DNA of 64,000 nucleotides. It comes from Saccharomyces paradoxus (Eukaryota; Ascomycota; Saccharomycetes; Saccharomycetales; Saccharomycetaceae). The notes under the pieces were generated by a model that did not search any database, was not told where the DNA came from, and saw only the letters and a program-made list of their open reading frames with translations. The stretch covers positions 496,001 to 560,000 of the forward strand of contig NC_047499.1 of the NCBI RefSeq assembly GCF_002079055.1, in the 5' to 3' direction. The position numbers and the translations under genes are program-made. Below, piece after piece: positions 10,803-21,664 of this stretch. Position 1 is the stretch's first letter. Each line of letters opens with the position of its first letter.

Positions 10803-11819
10803 CTAGTCATCTATTAGCAAGTATTCATCTTTCAATTTGAACCAGTTCCCTTTTGTTCCGTGTAATTTTAACCAAGTGTTCAATGATTGCAAGTAAATTT
10901 GGTTATTTTCTCCAATACAGTTCAGGTGTTTCAAGGTCAAAATAATATCACTGACTCTCATTCCGGTCACTACAGAAAGGTCCTCCAGGGTCACTTTATC
11001 AAAGTGGGCGAGATCGCCCTCAATAAGATGCCAACAGAGTATCTGTGACCAATATTTCAAGTACCCGATTAATCCAAAAGGTGATAACGGTACTTCTGGC
11101 CCTGATATGACACCTTCTAATTGAGATAATTTGTACGAAAACTCAATAAGTAAAAGGCCTAATCCACGTCTTTGATATGGTGGAAATGTCAGGATGCATG
11201 CTAGGTTATTTTGCTGGTATGACACTAAATCTTTCGAAAAGAATCCCATCGGCTTTGTTGACCCAGTTTCATAAACTATGTAAAATTCATAATGATCTAC
11301 TTTAAAATACATGGATTTGTTATCCAGATATAGCTTCGTGAAAAGACAAAGACATTGGCAAAATAGCTGGTATTTGGATCCTTTCACTCTTCTTATTGTA
11401 TACTCAGGGCTTTTGTATTTTATTTTACCTGGAGCACGATATTGAAATGGACAAACTGCGACATGTGCAACAAACCGTGTTCGATCATCTGTGTACTTGA
11501 AGCAGTACTCACAAACGAAAAGAGTGTCTAACCAGTATTGGCCGCTCGAAACAGAGGAAGGCTGACCCTTGGACTCAGAGCACCCTAGTCTTTTTGTTTC
11601 AGGATCGAAATAAACGGCGCTCCCGTACCAAGTAGGAAATCTTTTACTCAAGCCAAACTGAATCTGTCTTATGTTCCTTTCATTCAGTATTCCATATAGC
11701 ATCTCTTTCCGAATTTTTTTAATCTTCGCTGAGGGTTTATTCTTGCCTTTTCCACCATTCTTCTTTCCTTTGAGTTGCTGAGCAGTTGCTGTGAGTGGTT
11801 GACCTAGAGATCCTGCCAT
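10803..11819 (-). CDS. SAS2: MYST histone acetyltransferase Sas2
   Basis: Sas2 (YMR127C) is the catalytic subunit of the SAS-I complex with Sas4 and Sas5. It acetylates histone H4 Lys16 and sets the boundary of silent chromatin. I chose the ATG at 11819, giving 338 residues that start MAGSLGQPLTA and match the S. cerevisiae length; the reading frame is open 14 codons further upstream. The MYST zinc finger is visible as Cys103, Cys106, His119 and Cys123. The acetyl-CoA loop QRRGLG lies at 216-221. A basic Lys-rich N-terminus (17-38) precedes the fold. The helix-turn-helix-like C-terminal part of the MYST domain covers about 270-330. Confidence 0.97.
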   Translation of the reverse strand: MAGSLGQPLTATAQQLKGKKNGGKGKNKPSAKIKKIRKEMLYGILNERNIRQIQFGLSKRFPTWYGSAVYFDPETKRLGCSESKGQPSSVSSGQYWLDTLFVCEYCFKYTDDRTRFVAHVAVCPFQYRAPGKIKYKSPEYTIRRVKGSKYQLFCQCLCLFTKLYLDNKSMYFKVDHYEFYIVYETGSTKPMGFFSKDLVSYQQNNLACILTFPPYQRRGLGLLLIEFSYKLSQLEGVISGPEVPLSPFGLIGYLKYWSQILCWHLIEGDLAHFDKVTLEDLSVVTGMRVSDIILTLKHLNCIGENNQIYLQSLNTWLKLHGTKGNWFKLKDEYLLIDD

Positions 11820-12168
11820 TTTTTTCAGGATCGAAAACGAAGAGCAGCCAAAAAGTAGCAACCGCTAATATCAATGAGCGACCTTCAATTTAACAGATTC
11901 TTAGAGGGCTACATACTCTATCCGATCTAAGATGGACGAGACTTAATGATTCATCATCTCTTCTGATCAACCATTCTGTTATTCTTGACATTTACGCGCT
12001 TAGCAAAGCATGATTGGGTGTTCCGAAAATTTTCATTGGCGATGAGCTCAAGTAATGAAATGTCATTATGATATTAGTATACTTTTGTTGAAAGAACGGG
12101 CGTTCTGTACCACCAGATATACTAATACAACCTAATACTGATAACAGAGTGTTCTAAGCAGTACAAAT
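11820..12168. promoter_or_regulatory. Divergent SAS2-ECM16 promoter region
   Basis: This 349-bp region separates two genes transcribed away from each other, so it must hold both promoters. I see no exact match to a well-defined factor site, and no ORF. Confidence 0.4.
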
Positions 12169-15100
12169 ATGGGTACTTATAGAAAAAGGTTTAATGAGAA
12201 GGCCAGATCCGGCCATATGGCTAAATTAAAGGAACTGAAAAGAATTAGGAATAAGCAGTTCACCAGACAGGATGAAAACGATGAAAAGGCGGAAAAGTCA
12301 GAGTCAGCTTCGTGTGAAAGTGGTATGACGGATTCAAATGTTAATGCAGAAATTCTTGAACCCCTTACTGAAGAAGAAAAGAAGATGAAGAAAAGAAAAC
12401 TACAAGAGTTATTTACACCAAAGGAATCAAAAGTTTCCAGGTTAAAGAAAAAAAGGCTGGATAAGTTTATTGACCACCAATTGAAAAGAGAGGAAAGAAA
12501 GACAATTATAGGTAAACTCCAAGATTATAAGATAGATACGAGTTTGCTGACAAGCTCTAAGAGGCTAGGTGAGGGCAGGCAGACTAAAAAGGAAGAATTC
12601 AAAGAAGCACTGAGTTTGGAACGTCAAGGAAGAGGAAATGAACAAACAAAGGAAATATTATACGAAGAATATGAACCAAAAGTTTGGGATGAGGACGGTA
12701 GAGCGGAAAGCCATGGGGATGAGGACGAAGATGATTTCGAGGCTACCTTTGGTGCTATGGTGAAACCGACAGACAAGGATGAGAGGAAACCTTCTGGTTT
12801 TATTGATCACAGGCCAGCAAAATTTGGTGGCTTTGGTCTTGGCTTCGGATTCAACAATATAAAAGTCATAAATAAAACAAGCAAAACTCCGAAGAAGAAA
12901 TATAATTGGAGACAACGTGTAGAAATGGAAGAACTGAAGAAGCATGGGAAAGAAGACGAAATGGATTTTGACACGACATCAGAAGAAGAGGAAGAGGAAG
13001 AGGAAGAGGAAGAAGAAGAAGAAGAAGAAGAAGAAGAAGAAGAAGAAGAAGACAAAATTGAGCCTAGTGGAAACACACTCGAAGAAGTCGCAGGTGCAAA
13101 TAGTGAAACTGACTTAAAAGAATCTGACCAGAAAGACGTCGCTAACGAATTCAAGGACTGGGCCAATCAGGAAATTAAAAAAATGGAAGGTAGAGACCAA
13201 GAGCTAGTTACTCCTACTTTGAACATCGATTATAAACCGATCATTAGAGAGGAAGATTTAGATGATGGTCTCAACGAAACTTATATCCCAATAAATGAGA
13301 ATTCCACGCGTAAAGCCTTCTATGTTGAAGTTAACAGATCAGATGAAATTCAAAAAACAAGAATTCGACTACCAGTGTTTGGTGAGGAACACAGAATTAT
13401 GGAGGCTATTCATCATAACGATGTGGTAATTATTTGTGGTGAAACCGGGTCAGGTAAGACTACACAGGTCCCACAATTTTTATATGAAGCTGGGTTTGGT
13501 GCCGAAGACTCCCCCGATTACCCAGGAATGGTGGGCATAACACAACCAAGAAGAGTGGCTGCTGTGTCTATGGCTGGGCGTGTAGCAAACGAATTGGGTG
13601 ACCATGGCCATAAAGTGGGATACCAAATTAGGTTTGACTCTACTACGAAAGATGACACAAAGGTCAAGTTTATGACAGATGGTGTCTTATTACGAGAAAT
13701 GATGCACGATTTTAAGCTGACTAAATATTCCTCTATTATCATAGATGAAGCCCACGAAAGAAACATCAATACTGACATTTTGATTGGTATGCTGAGCCGT
13801 TGCGTTCGTTTAAGAGCCAAACAGCATGAGGAGAATCCAATCGAACACAAGAAGCTTAAACTTATTATTATGTCAGCTACATTAAGGGTGTCAGATTTCA
13901 GTGAAAACAAAGCATTGTTCCCCATTGCACCCCCTATCTTACAAGTTGATGCAAGACAGTTTCCTGTCTCTATTCACTTTAACCGTAGAACTGCATTCAA
14001 TTATACAGAAGAGGCTTTCAGAAAGACTTGTAAAATTCACCGGAAATTACCTCCTGGTGCTATATTGGTGTTTTTAACCGGTCAGCAAGAAATCACCCAT
14101 ATGGTAAAAAGGCTAAGAAAGGAATTTCCATTCAAGAAAAATTCCAAGTACAATAAAGAATTGGAAACTCCCATTTCTAAAATGGGTATTAGCTCAAAGA
14201 CAACGGATTTGGAGGTTGAGGATATAGATTTTAGTGTCCAAGTTATCGATCAAGATAAGTTCAAGAGCGCGATAAAATATGAAGACGATGAAGTTAACAA
14301 CGAAAACGATGTTGACGAAGAAGAGGAGGAAGAAGAAGGATTTGAGGAAGTCCTGACTGAAGGGCAAACAGCTAATGATCCCTTATATGTGCTTCCGCTT
14401 TATTCTCTATTACCAACCAAGGAACAAATGAGAGTCTTTCAGCAGCCTCCCCAAGGTTCCAGGTTGTGCATTGTTGCAACAAATGTTGCAGAAACATCGC
14501 TAACTATACCCGGGGTTAGATATGTTGTTGATTCCGGGAGGTCCAAGGAACGTAAATATAATGAATCAAATGGCGTACAGAGTTTCGAAGTTGGCTGGGT
14601 AAGTAAAGCTAGTGCCAATCAAAGAAGCGGAAGAGCTGGTCGTACTGGACCGGGCCATTGTTACCGCTTATATTCTTCTGCTGTCTTTGAGCACGATTTC
14701 GAACAATTCTCTAGACCTGAAATCTTAAGAATGCCGGTGGAGAGCATTGTGTTACAAATGAAGAGTATGGCCATTCATAATATTATCAATTTTCCATTTC
14801 CAACCCCTCCAGATAGAGTGGCTCTTTCCAAGGCAGTGCAATTACTGCAATATTTAGGGGCTCTTGATAATAAAGAGATGATTACTGAAGATGGTAAAAA
14901 AATGAGCCTTTTCCCACTTTCACCTAGATTTTCCAAAATGTTACTTGTTTCCGATGAAAAGGCCTGCCTTCCTTATATCGTGGCAATCGTTAGTGCTCTT
15001 TCAGTGGGAGATCCTTTTATCAATGAATTTGAGTTAGGAATAAACGAAATTTCCAGAAAACCAAACGCTGATGAACAAGAAGATGATAAGGACAAAGATC

Positions 15101-15999
15101 TTGATGAGTCAACATCAGGTATGGACCCTGAACTTAAAAAGGAATTGCGCAGTAAATTTTATAAAAGCAGGGCACAGTTTGGTAAGTTAGACAAGTTCGG
15201 TGATGTATTTCGCTTATTAAGCGTTGTAAGTGCAATGGATTATGTTCCAAGGGAACAAAAAGAAATATTTATGAAGAAAAATTTTTTAAGAGGCAAACTA
15301 ATGGAAGAAATTGTCAAATTGAGAAAGCAGTTAATGTATATTATCAAGTCCAACACATCAAAAGAAAACATTGCCGTAGTAATTAGGAGCGAAGATTTAA
15401 AAAGTGACATTCCAAGCGTAATACAAATAAAACTATTAAAACAAATGATTTGCGCCGGTTTTGTCGACCATGTCGCCATTAGAGCAGATGTTTTATTTCC
15501 AGATGACGCCAAGATAACCAACAGAACTTCCATGATCAATATTCCTTATATTCCCGTTTTGGCTACGAGAACACCAAATATCGAGGACTGCTTTGTCTAC
15601 ATCCATCCAACTTCAATCTTAAATAACTTGGGGGAAATGCCACCCAAATATATGCTGTATTATTCGTTGCACGTGGGTGGAAGTAACAAAACAAGAATGA
15701 ATACTTTATGTGATATCGCAAGCACTCCCCTAGCAAACATAGCAAGGAAGGGTCTTCTTTTGACATACAGTAAACCTTTGACCGGTCAAGGCTTGAAGAC
15801 CGTTAATTTATCGCCTACGGAGCGGTATTGTTATGTGGTTCCTAGATTCGGATCTAAAGTTGACAATGATCTCAAGATTAGCTGGGATTTAAATCCTATA
15901 GCAGTGCATCAAAGGAAGCAAAAAGGCCAATGGACAGTCATTAAGTTTATTACCAGGAAGGGTTTCCAGGCCATTACCGGCGAAGAAAATAAAAAATGA
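12169..15999 (+). CDS. ECM16: DEAH-box RNA helicase Ecm16/Dhr1
   Basis: Ecm16 (YMR128W, Dhr1) is the nucleolar DEAH-box ATPase of the SSU processome that releases U3 snoRNA from pre-18S rRNA after activation by Utp14. The product is 1276 residues, slightly longer than the ~1267 of S. cerevisiae. The N-terminal ~400 residues are charged, with lysine-rich motifs and a run of 23 Glu at 272-294. Walker A GETGSGKT is at 424-431 and DEAH at 526-529. SAT follows near 567, and the QRSGRAGR motif of the second RecA domain lies near 824. A long acidic insertion between the RecA domains (about 690-730) is typical of the family. Winged-helix, ratchet and OB-fold regions fill the C-terminus. The excess length may come from the Glu microsatellite. 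Confidence 0.97.
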   Translation: MGTYRKRFNEKARSGHMAKLKELKRIRNKQFTRQDENDEKAEKSESASCESGMTDSNVNAEILEPLTEEEKKMKKRKLQELFTPKESKVSRLKKKRLDKFIDHQLKREERKTIIGKLQDYKIDTSLLTSSKRLGEGRQTKKEEFKEALSLERQGRGNEQTKEILYEEYEPKVWDEDGRAESHGDEDEDDFEATFGAMVKPTDKDERKPSGFIDHRPAKFGGFGLGFGFNNIKVINKTSKTPKKKYNWRQRVEMEELKKHGKEDEMDFDTTSEEEEEEEEEEEEEEEEEEEEEEEDKIEPSGNTLEEVAGANSETDLKESDQKDVANEFKDWANQEIKKMEGRDQELVTPTLNIDYKPIIREEDLDDGLNETYIPINENSTRKAFYVEVNRSDEIQKTRIRLPVFGEEHRIMEAIHHNDVVIICGETGSGKTTQVPQFLYEAGFGAEDSPDYPGMVGITQPRRVAAVSMAGRVANELGDHGHKVGYQIRFDSTTKDDTKVKFMTDGVLLREMMHDFKLTKYSSIIIDEAHERNINTDILIGMLSRCVRLRAKQHEENPIEHKKLKLIIMSATLRVSDFSENKALFPIAPPILQVDARQFPVSIHFNRRTAFNYTEEAFRKTCKIHRKLPPGAILVFLTGQQEITHMVKRLRKEFPFKKNSKYNKELETPISKMGISSKTTDLEVEDIDFSVQVIDQDKFKSAIKYEDDEVNNENDVDEEEEEEEGFEEVLTEGQTANDPLYVLPLYSLLPTKEQMRVFQQPPQGSRLCIVATNVAETSLTIPGVRYVVDSGRSKERKYNESNGVQSFEVGWVSKASANQRSGRAGRTGPGHCYRLYSSAVFEHDFEQFSRPEILRMPVESIVLQMKSMAIHNIINFPFPTPPDRVALSKAVQLLQYLGALDNKEMITEDGKKMSLFPLSPRFSKMLLVSDEKACLPYIVAIVSALSVGDPFINEFELGINEISRKPNADEQEDDKDKDLDESTSGMDPELKKELRSKFYKSRAQFGKLDKFGDVFRLLSVVSAMDYVPREQKEIFMKKNFLRGKLMEEIVKLRKQLMYIIKSNTSKENIAVVIRSEDLKSDIPSVIQIKLLKQMICAGFVDHVAIRADVLFPDDAKITNRTSMINIPYIPVLATRTPNIEDCFVYIHPTSILNNLGEMPPKYMLYYSLHVGGSNKTRMNTLCDIASTPLANIARKGLLLTYSKPLTGQGLKTVNLSPTERYCYVVPRFGSKVDNDLKISWDLNPIAVHQRKQKGQWTVIKFITRKGFQAITGEENKK
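12982..13053 (+). repeat. GAA/GAG microsatellite encoding a poly-Glu tract in ECM16
   Basis: Twenty-three consecutive GAA or GAG codons run from 12982 to 13050, followed by GAC. The 3' half is pure GAA, so it should be prone to slippage in multiples of three. It encodes the acidic run at residues 272-294 of Ecm16. Confidence 0.9.
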
Positions 16000-16306
16000 A
16001 TGCCCCAACATCATAGCAATAGAATGTTATAATATAAGAGCATATAGGAACAATATATTATCGCCATTGGGCTTTTTAAGTAATTGCTGACGCATAATCT
16101 ACTCTCCTATTAACTCACAATGTTAAGCTAAATTTTATGGCAGGATGTCAAATGTGTCATTGTATACGGTATTAATAACTTGATACGATTTTTTTATTGA
16201 ACAAAAATAAGAGCAGCTCAAGCATAATAAGAGGAAACTCATCGAGCGAATTCAGAACGAATTATAGATCTATCATACTAGGTACGTTCATCAGGAGGCT
16301 TTTATA
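16000..16306. other. Intergenic region, ECM16 3' end and POM152 promoter
   Basis: This is a 307-bp AT-rich tandem-gene spacer. I see no RNA gene, repeat or clear factor site in it. Confidence 0.4.
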
Positions 16307-19300
16307 ATGGAGCACAGATATAACGTGTTTAATGATACTCCGCGAGGGAACCATTGGATGGGCAGTTCTGCGTCAGGATCACCACGTCCATCCCATAGTA
16401 GTCGTCCTAATGTAAATACAACACGACGTTTCCAATATAATGACGATGAACCCGGTGAGGAAATTCGGCCTTTACGTTCGAGGAAATTCAAAAACACTGA
16501 AAATGAATTGAGCGATGAGAGATCTAGGATATCTGAACGCGACAGCAGAGACCGCCACATTAGTGGTGATAAGAAGGTAGATATTTATTCACTGCCCCTA
16601 ATATCAACAGATGTTTTAGAAATTTCGAAACAAAGGACATTTGCGGTGATATTTTTTCTTATAATTCAATGTTATAAAATATATGATCTGGTAATACTTA
16701 AATCCGGATTACCACTTTCGGGTTTACTGTTTAAGAATTATCGGTTTAATTTCATATCCAAGTATTTCATTATGGATTCATTATTCCTTTATGTTTTGCC
16801 ATCCTTTAACATTCCTAGACTGACTTTCAAGCCATGGATGGTGTATCTTCAGATCTTAGGTATGATACTATTGAACATATTTATATCAAGCGATCACGAG
16901 TTCGTTTTAATTTCATTAGTTTTGACCACATGGAGAAAAATTTATACGAGGGAACTAAGCGTAACAGGCTCTGCCATCAATCATCATCGTATTGTTGATT
17001 CCTCCGCTCATTTTAAGGGCGCTCTAACAATAAAGATCTTGCCTGAAAATACGGCAATGTTCAACCCTCTTCATGAATCATATTGTTTACCCATGGATAC
17101 CAATCTTTTCAAAATTAACTCTATTGATGTACCCATCAGAATAAACTCAACTGAAGAGATTGATTTTATTGAATTAGAATATAGAGATCTCTACACAAAT
17201 GCGGTAGAATCACGGTCTTTGAGCAAGAAAGACTTCAGAATCATAAATAACCCCAAATCCTTACTAAATAAAGACCAGTCAGTTCTAAAATCTCATTCGA
17301 ACGATTTTGAAGAAGGTAGTACAATTCGTTATTTGGCGGTAACCCTTCAAGATATTGGTTTTTATCAAATCAAAAAAATTGTTGATTCTAAAAAACTAAA
17401 TTTAAAAATTCATCAGTCGCACTTGGTTGTTCCCTACTGTCCAATTGCATCGATTACTGGGACTGGAAACAATGATAGATGTATTGGTGATTCGGATAAT
17501 GTTTCTCTTGAAATTCAGGGTGTGCCTCCAATGAAGTTAGCATACTCTAAGATCGTTAATGGTCAAACATTTTCATATGCAGACTCCAGCCTGCAACCAG
17601 AATATTTTGAGTCGCCCTTACAATCAAGTAAATCCAAACAGAGTTTTACCCAAGAAGAATTAAACGATATGAAATGGGGTAGAAACCAACCTGTTAATAT
17701 TAATTTAGATTCTTCAATTACCCAGGACGGCAAATATGCATATAAAATCGACAAAATAATTGACGGCCTGGGAAATGTCGTGGATTTTACATCTCTCCCT
17801 GAAGATTTAAAAAAACGTTATGATTTGTCTTATGATTTTAATGTTCATGGGATTCCACGTGCAGCGCTAGAGGAAAGATTCGATCTCAAATCACCCACGA
17901 AAAGGTCGATTGCCATCGTGTTCGAAGAAATCAAAAACTGGATTTCAGATATTCCGTATGTTATTAGCCTAACCTATACTGATGCACAAGACAAATCGAA
18001 AAAGAAAATGAATATCACTACAGATTCTTTGACTAAGGTCCTTCAAGCTGATCTTCCGGGGTTGTATAGTTTAGAATACATTGAATCTAAGTTTTGTCCG
18101 GGTGCGATTGTTGGTAAATCAAACGTCCTAGTTACTATGCCGGTTGCACCTACTATGGAAGTTAAATCCTTTCCAATATTGGACCAGTGCGTGGGACAAG
18201 TTGGCCTAAATTTCGAGTTATCTTTTACTGGCGCTCCACCATACTATTATAACACCAAAATTTATAAGCTTGAAAGTGGTGAAAGAAAGCTATATGATGC
18301 AAAGAGATACACCTCGGAAGGTACTAGAAATCACTTCAGTTATAGTCCACCTAAAGAAGGTAATTATGAAATTGTATTTGATACGGTTTCCAATAAACTA
18401 TTCACGGAACCAATCAGATTGGAACCTGTAAAAGATTATACTTTCAAGACATCAATGAGAGTAAAACCAAGCGCATCACTAAAATTACACCATGATCTGG
18501 AACTCTGTTTGGGTGACCACAGTAGTGTCCCTGTAGCTTTAAAAGGTCAGGGCCCTTTCACGTTGACATATGATATCATAGAAACATTTTCAAGCAAGAG
18601 GAAAACCTTTGAAATCAAAGATATTAAAACTAACGAATATGTTATTAAAACACCGGTCTTCTCTACTGGTGGCGATTATATTATATCTTTGGTTTCTATT
18701 AAGGATTCCACTGGCTGTATAGTTGGACTCAGTCAACCGGATGCTAAAATACAGGTGAGAAGAGATATCCCATCCGTCGCATTCAATTTTTTCGAGCCTG
18801 TTAAAGAAGCCAAAATTAAGCATGGTTCTGTTACCGAAATCCCGCTCAAATTAAGTGGAGAGGGGCCATTTACCGTTAAGTTTAAGCACATGGATTATGA
18901 TGGAAAAATTTTGAAAGAATCTGAAAACAAATTTCAGAATAGTTATAAGCCGGCTTTGAAGGTAAGTAAAGAAGGACTTTACCAATTGATCGATATTCGT
19001 GACTCAAGCTGTCAAGGTAAGGTAATTGACCAGAACAGTGTGTATAAGGTATCTTTCTTGGAGAAGCCAAACTTTGCCATTCAAGATAACCATCACATAA
19101 CAAGATTGACGAAGAATTCATTTTCCAAAGAGGAAGTCTGTCAAGGGATGGAAGGTACTGTCGATTTGGCTCTATTTGGCTCTCCGCCCTTCATACTAGA
19201 ATACGATTTGATGGCACCCAACGGTCATATTTTTACAAAAAAGATTCAAGTTGCAACCAAATATGCCTCACTGAAACTACCTAACCAAATTCCTGGAGAG

Positions 19301-20320
19301 TACATAACTACTATTAAGGCCATCTTTGATGGCAATTATGGTGAGAGTGACGTACATTTTAGAGAGCATCAGTCAGAACTCGTAATCAAACAGACCGTAC
19401 ATCCCATTCCAGACGTTGCATTTGCCGATGGTGGTAAGACCCTGCGTGCATGCGCTGCCAATGTAGATCAAATCTCATTTTTGGAACCAATAAATTTGAA
19501 ATTTTTGCAAGGGGAAAGCCCATTTTCAATCACCTTTAGCGTTTACCATGAGAGTACTAGTAGAACAGATCAATATACCATTGATAATATTGACTCAGAA
19601 AATTTTTCGTTCGAAAAGTTGTATGAAGGCATGAAGTTAGGTAACCATGCCATAAGTATTGATTCTGTCGCTGACGCAAATGGTTGCGTCAATAATCTCA
19701 TATCCGGGCCACGTAAGCAAATTCTCGTGTCAATTACCGATGCACCAAAGATACATATATTAGATCCTTCTACGGAGTACTGTGTGGGGGACTATGTTGC
19801 GTATCAACTAAACGGTGTGGCACCTTTCATGATCAAGTATGAATTCAATGGTATTCCACTAAAATCTAAGGAACGCAGCTCCCAATTTGTAAGATTAGCC
19901 TCTGAACCGGGTGTTATATCTATCACTTCTTTACAAGATTCATCCTCACAATGCATTGTCGACTTTACGAAGCCCGGTTTGAAGAGTGAATTTAATGATT
20001 TATCCTTAAATATACATCCAATTCCTTCCGTAACTGTTTCTCAAGGAAATTACGTCACTGAGGATATTCGCGAAGGTGACCAGGCTGAAGTGATCTTTTC
20101 ATTTGAGGGTACGCCGCCGTTCTCATTAACTTATGTAAGGACGGAAGAAACAGATGGAAAACACGGCAAAAAGAGGTCACAGGTTGTTGAAACGCACAAA
20201 GTCACAGATATATATTCACATGAGTACAAGGTAATTACAAGTTTGCAAGGTACCTACGAGGCGATTGAAATCACAGATGCTTATTGTTTTGCCAAAAATG
20301 ATCTCTTTTTCAATAACTAG
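16307..20320 (+). CDS. POM152: Nuclear pore membrane protein Pom152
   Basis: Pom152 (YMR129W) is a transmembrane nucleoporin that forms the luminal ring of the nuclear pore complex. The product is 1337 residues, the S. cerevisiae length. The first ~100 residues are hydrophilic and face the pore. Hydrophobic segments follow at about 110-130, 150-165 and 177-205. The rest is luminal: a series of repeated beta-sandwich (cadherin/Ig-like) domains, recognisable from recurring motifs of the type CVGD/CLGD and G-x-P-P-F (for example GAPPYYY, GQGPFTL, GEGPFTV, GSPPFIL, GVAPFMI, GTPPFSL). It is followed in tandem by DPI35. Confidence 0.97.
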   Translation: MEHRYNVFNDTPRGNHWMGSSASGSPRPSHSSRPNVNTTRRFQYNDDEPGEEIRPLRSRKFKNTENELSDERSRISERDSRDRHISGDKKVDIYSLPLISTDVLEISKQRTFAVIFFLIIQCYKIYDLVILKSGLPLSGLLFKNYRFNFISKYFIMDSLFLYVLPSFNIPRLTFKPWMVYLQILGMILLNIFISSDHEFVLISLVLTTWRKIYTRELSVTGSAINHHRIVDSSAHFKGALTIKILPENTAMFNPLHESYCLPMDTNLFKINSIDVPIRINSTEEIDFIELEYRDLYTNAVESRSLSKKDFRIINNPKSLLNKDQSVLKSHSNDFEEGSTIRYLAVTLQDIGFYQIKKIVDSKKLNLKIHQSHLVVPYCPIASITGTGNNDRCIGDSDNVSLEIQGVPPMKLAYSKIVNGQTFSYADSSLQPEYFESPLQSSKSKQSFTQEELNDMKWGRNQPVNINLDSSITQDGKYAYKIDKIIDGLGNVVDFTSLPEDLKKRYDLSYDFNVHGIPRAALEERFDLKSPTKRSIAIVFEEIKNWISDIPYVISLTYTDAQDKSKKKMNITTDSLTKVLQADLPGLYSLEYIESKFCPGAIVGKSNVLVTMPVAPTMEVKSFPILDQCVGQVGLNFELSFTGAPPYYYNTKIYKLESGERKLYDAKRYTSEGTRNHFSYSPPKEGNYEIVFDTVSNKLFTEPIRLEPVKDYTFKTSMRVKPSASLKLHHDLELCLGDHSSVPVALKGQGPFTLTYDIIETFSSKRKTFEIKDIKTNEYVIKTPVFSTGGDYIISLVSIKDSTGCIVGLSQPDAKIQVRRDIPSVAFNFFEPVKEAKIKHGSVTEIPLKLSGEGPFTVKFKHMDYDGKILKESENKFQNSYKPALKVSKEGLYQLIDIRDSSCQGKVIDQNSVYKVSFLEKPNFAIQDNHHITRLTKNSFSKEEVCQGMEGTVDLALFGSPPFILEYDLMAPNGHIFTKKIQVATKYASLKLPNQIPGEYITTIKAIFDGNYGESDVHFREHQSELVIKQTVHPIPDVAFADGGKTLRACAANVDQISFLEPINLKFLQGESPFSITFSVYHESTSRTDQYTIDNIDSENFSFEKLYEGMKLGNHAISIDSVADANGCVNNLISGPRKQILVSITDAPKIHILDPSTEYCVGDYVAYQLNGVAPFMIKYEFNGIPLKSKERSSQFVRLASEPGVISITSLQDSSSQCIVDFTKPGLKSEFNDLSLNIHPIPSVTVSQGNYVTEDIREGDQAEVIFSFEGTPPFSLTYVRTEETDGKHGKKRSQVVETHKVTDIYSHEYKVITSLQGTYEAIEITDAYCFAKNDLFFNN

Positions 20321-20618
20321 ATATCAAAAGAAAGTCAGAGGGAAATTTTCCTTCTCATAATATTTTTGTACAATTTTAATGTATAATATATCTCTGTACA
20401 TCAGTATTAAGATACATAAAGAAAGCGAAAAGCAGCTGTATTGTTGACTTTCTTCTTTAAAACTATTAAGTCGCTTGATTTAATCACGCTGCTTCATAGT
20501 AGCTCAAAGGAGAGAAGGGCGAATAGGAAAAAGAAAGCGCCAAGACTTCCGTCCTTGACGGTATTATATAGGAGGATATCAGAAGCACCTTTTTTGAAAT
20601 ATAAAACAGATCGCTCCA

Positions 20619-21527
20619 ATGACTTATCCGAAAAGAATACCTATAAATGCGTGGTCTGATGTTCATAGGGTGGCAAGGCCACTAATTATTACTTTTGATG
20701 CATATAATACATTATATGCTACAAAACTTCCTGTTATGGAACAATACTGTATTGTTGGACGTAAATACGGTATCAAGGCAAATCCTTCAACGTTAACAAA
20801 TAATTTTCCACACGTTTTTAAGAAACTGAAGGAAGACTATCCTCAATACGGAAAATATTCTGGTATTAAGCCCGAAGAATGGTGGTCCATCTTGATTAGG
20901 AACGTCTTCGCACCGAACGCAATCCCCGATGAGATGATAACTGAAATATTGACGCGGTTTGAGGGCTTCGATTCTTATTTTGTTTACCCAGATTTGGTTA
21001 AATTTTTGAAAGATTTGAAGTCAAGACGTCCCGATATTATTATAGGGATAGTAAGCAATACTGATCCAATTTTTTACAAATTGTTAAAGAATATCGGATT
21101 GTATGAGACATTTGTCGGCCACATTTATTTGTCATATGAGCTTAATCTCGCCAAGCCTGATAGAGCAATATTCCATTATGCGTTTGACGATATCATATCT
21201 AAACACCCTCATTTGCTAGAAAAGTACTCCAAGGAGGAAATTCTGCAGCATTGCTTTCACATTGGAGATGAGTTACACAACGATCTTGAAGGGTCAGAAA
21301 CTGCCGGTTGGACCGGTATACTGTTGGATAGAAATGATAAATACGGGTTTCTTTCAAATTCGATTAGTAAACCAACCCGGGATGAATATAAGCTGTCAAT
21401 TGATAAAATAGATAATAATTCGATAGACACTTGGAAAGCCAGTACTAAACAAACCGACACTGTACAATTGAGTGAAAGAAAGTACGTTGTTTCAAATCTT
21501 GAAGTCTTAGAGGAACTCTTTCCATGA
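20619..21527 (+). CDS. DPI35: HAD-family hydrolase-like protein Dpi35
   Basis: Dpi35 (YMR130W) is a haloacid dehalogenase-superfamily protein, reported as mitochondrial, whose substrate I do not know. The product is 302 residues, as in S. cerevisiae. Motif I is modified: ITFDAYNTLYAT near residues 24-35 keeps the first Asp, but a Tyr-Asn pair replaces the usual DxDxT/V pattern, as in the HDHD3-like subgroup. Motif II is SNTDP near 147, and the motif III Lys lies in LAKPD near 184. Motif IV is HIGDELHNDL near 216-225. The protein is therefore probably an HDHD3-type member. It converges on RRB1, 137 bp away. Confidence 0.93.
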   Translation: MTYPKRIPINAWSDVHRVARPLIITFDAYNTLYATKLPVMEQYCIVGRKYGIKANPSTLTNNFPHVFKKLKEDYPQYGKYSGIKPEEWWSILIRNVFAPNAIPDEMITEILTRFEGFDSYFVYPDLVKFLKDLKSRRPDIIIGIVSNTDPIFYKLLKNIGLYETFVGHIYLSYELNLAKPDRAIFHYAFDDIISKHPHLLEKYSKEEILQHCFHIGDELHNDLEGSETAGWTGILLDRNDKYGFLSNSISKPTRDEYKLSIDKIDNNSIDTWKASTKQTDTVQLSERKYVVSNLEVLEELFP

Positions 21528-21664
21528 ACACTGAACTCGTTATAATCGCAACTATGTATTATAGATATTATTCATATCTGCTAGTAATTTTTACTATATC
21601 TTTTAATGGGTTTGTTTATTAATAATTTACAATGTGTAAATATATGATCTAAGTATTATACAGT

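Noticed and set aside
12807-13166. 119-codon minus-strand ORF with a long poly-Ser run
   Set aside because: The poly-Ser is the antisense reading of the GAA/GAG tract in ECM16, and it has no other features.
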